Source of the DNA: Cytophagales bacterium
Lineage (GTDB): Bacteria > Bacteroidota > Bacteroidia > Cytophagales > Cyclobacteriaceae
Assembly (NCBI GenBank): GCA_020063545.1
Contig: JAGUUF010000355.1
Span: forward strand, 1 to 22,615
Direction of reading: 5' to 3'
Length of the DNA stretch: 22,615 nucleotides
Part shown: piece by piece, positions 22,209-22,615 of the stretch
How positions within the stretch are numbered: the stretch's first letter is position 1
Layout of the letters: every line of letters starts with the position of its first letter
Position numbers and translations under genes: made by a program
Notes under the pieces: model-generated
The model's database searches: none
Told to the model about the DNA's origin: nothing
The model's input: the letters and a program-made list of their open reading frames with translations, nothing else

Positions 22209-22592
22209 TTAGTGGCGGATGCCGCACACCTTACAGAACTTCATTTTCTCGGGCGGGCGCTTTTTTGGCGGGCGCTTATGGCCAAAGTATGATGGATCGG
22301 AATACTGCGGCTTTTGCATTTCCTTTTCGTTCTTGCGTTCCTGCCGGGCGATTTGCTCCATGCGGTCATAGAACTTGTCGCGGGCATCGTAGGTTACTTC
22401 ACCCGATTTTTTATCCTTTTTCTTTTCGGGTTCGTAGTTTTTAGTTGGATAATAGGGTTGCAAAGAGCTTGGCTGACCCTGGGTTTCTGCGGCAGAAGGC
22501 TTACTTTTCTTTTTGGGCAAACCCGAAGATGATTGAGCCTGGAGATCCAGGCTGCAACCAATAAGCAAAACCGGCAGCATAATTTTCCACAT
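22209..22592 (-). CDS. Small secreted Lys/Pro-rich protein with C-terminal CxxCGIRH
   Basis: A 127-residue protein of unknown function. A short N-terminal hydrophobic stretch (about 4-13) could be a signal peptide cleaved after LQAQ (near residue 20), or a lipoprotein signal with LIGC (Cys13). The middle is low-complexity and highly charged, rich in Lys, Pro, Ser and Glu, with a probable helix DRMEQIARQERKNEKEM. The C-terminus is PPKKRPPEKMKFCKVCGIRH-like: a basic Pro-rich linker and then Cys-x-x-Cys-Gly, resembling half of a zinc knuckle. From memory, similar tails occur in other Bacteroidota hypothetical proteins, but I cannot confirm this. A perfect -7 element TATCTTTG lies directly before the ATG, so the start at 22592 is well supported. 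Confidence 0.75.
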   Translation of the reverse strand: MWKIMLPVLLIGCSLDLQAQSSSGLPKKKSKPSAAETQGQPSSLQPYYPTKNYEPEKKKDKKSGEVTYDARDKFYDRMEQIARQERKNEKEMQKPQYSDPSYFGHKRPPKKRPPEKMKFCKVCGIRH

Positions 22593-22596
22593 AGTG

Positions 22597-22604
22597 CAAA
22601 GATA
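22597..22604 (-). promoter_or_regulatory. -7 promoter element TATCTTTG
   Basis: On the minus strand this is an exact TAnnTTTG match ending 4 bases before the ATG at 22592. The transcript would begin at or very near the start codon, giving a leaderless or nearly leaderless mRNA. The -33 element falls at or beyond the edge of the window and cannot be checked fully. Confidence 0.55.
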
Positions 22605-22615
22605 ACAACTGCAGG

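Noticed and set aside
1..22615. CCTGCA at the left edge and TGCAGG at the right edge as terminal inverted repeats
   Set aside because: The match is six bases only, with no further complementarity, transposase or target duplication; it is most likely chance or a result of how the window was cut.

Overview
The window looks like a chromosomal segment of a Bacteroidota bacterium, most likely of the Cytophagales. The reasons are an Oar-like TonB-dependent receptor of about 1150 residues, signal peptides that end in Ala-Gln, lipoproteins with acidic residues after the lipid-bearing Cys, no clear Shine-Dalgarno sequences, and several close matches to the Bacteroidota -7 promoter element TAnnTTTG. 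GC content is moderate except for an AT-rich toxin-antitoxin pair. Genes are densely packed and no gene-free stretch exceeds 300 bases. I see no rRNA, tRNA, CRISPR array, insertion sequence or prophage.

Layout. (1) Bases 94-3341, plus strand: kynureninase, kynurenine 3-monooxygenase and a small secreted protein of unknown function, probably one transcript; the first two convert kynurenine to 3-hydroxyanthranilate, normally on the way to quinolinate and NAD. (2) 3348-4772, minus: an MltF-type lytic transglycosylase lipoprotein, convergent with the first block. (3) 4850-10521, minus: an export operon made of the Oar-like receptor, a DUF4397 lipoprotein and a two-domain fasciclin (FAS1) lipoprotein, closed by a perfect 12-bp hairpin terminator. 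(4) 10721-17336, plus: a divergent M14 zinc carboxypeptidase, an Omp85-like outer membrane protein, a membrane-anchored FMN/3Fe-4S glutamate synthase-family protein, and an unrecognised 166-residue protein behind a promoter whose -7 element sits inside an inverted repeat. (5) 17337-18007, minus: a PIN toxin with a DUF6364-type antitoxin, AT-rich, with a palindromic operator over its promoter. (6) 18062-22014, minus: a compact operon deoC, gapN-like dehydrogenase, acylphosphatase, beta-CASP metallo-beta-lactamase RNase. (7) 22209-22592, minus: a small secreted protein ending in a CxxCGIRH motif.

How the genes may work together: deoC makes glyceraldehyde 3-phosphate plus acetaldehyde, the GapN-like enzyme would oxidise glyceraldehyde 3-phosphate straight to 3-phosphoglycerate, and acylphosphatase can hydrolyse 1,3-bisphosphoglycerate to the same product. 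The receptor, DUF4397 and FAS1 proteins would all sit at the outer membrane, with a secreted peptidase encoded divergently. Most of the window is ordinary core and envelope metabolism. The best leads are the two operator-like repeats, the unusual catalytic-site sequence in the GapN-like enzyme, the receptor operon, and a recurring placement of -7-like elements 4-5 bases before start codons, which suggests leaderless mRNAs.
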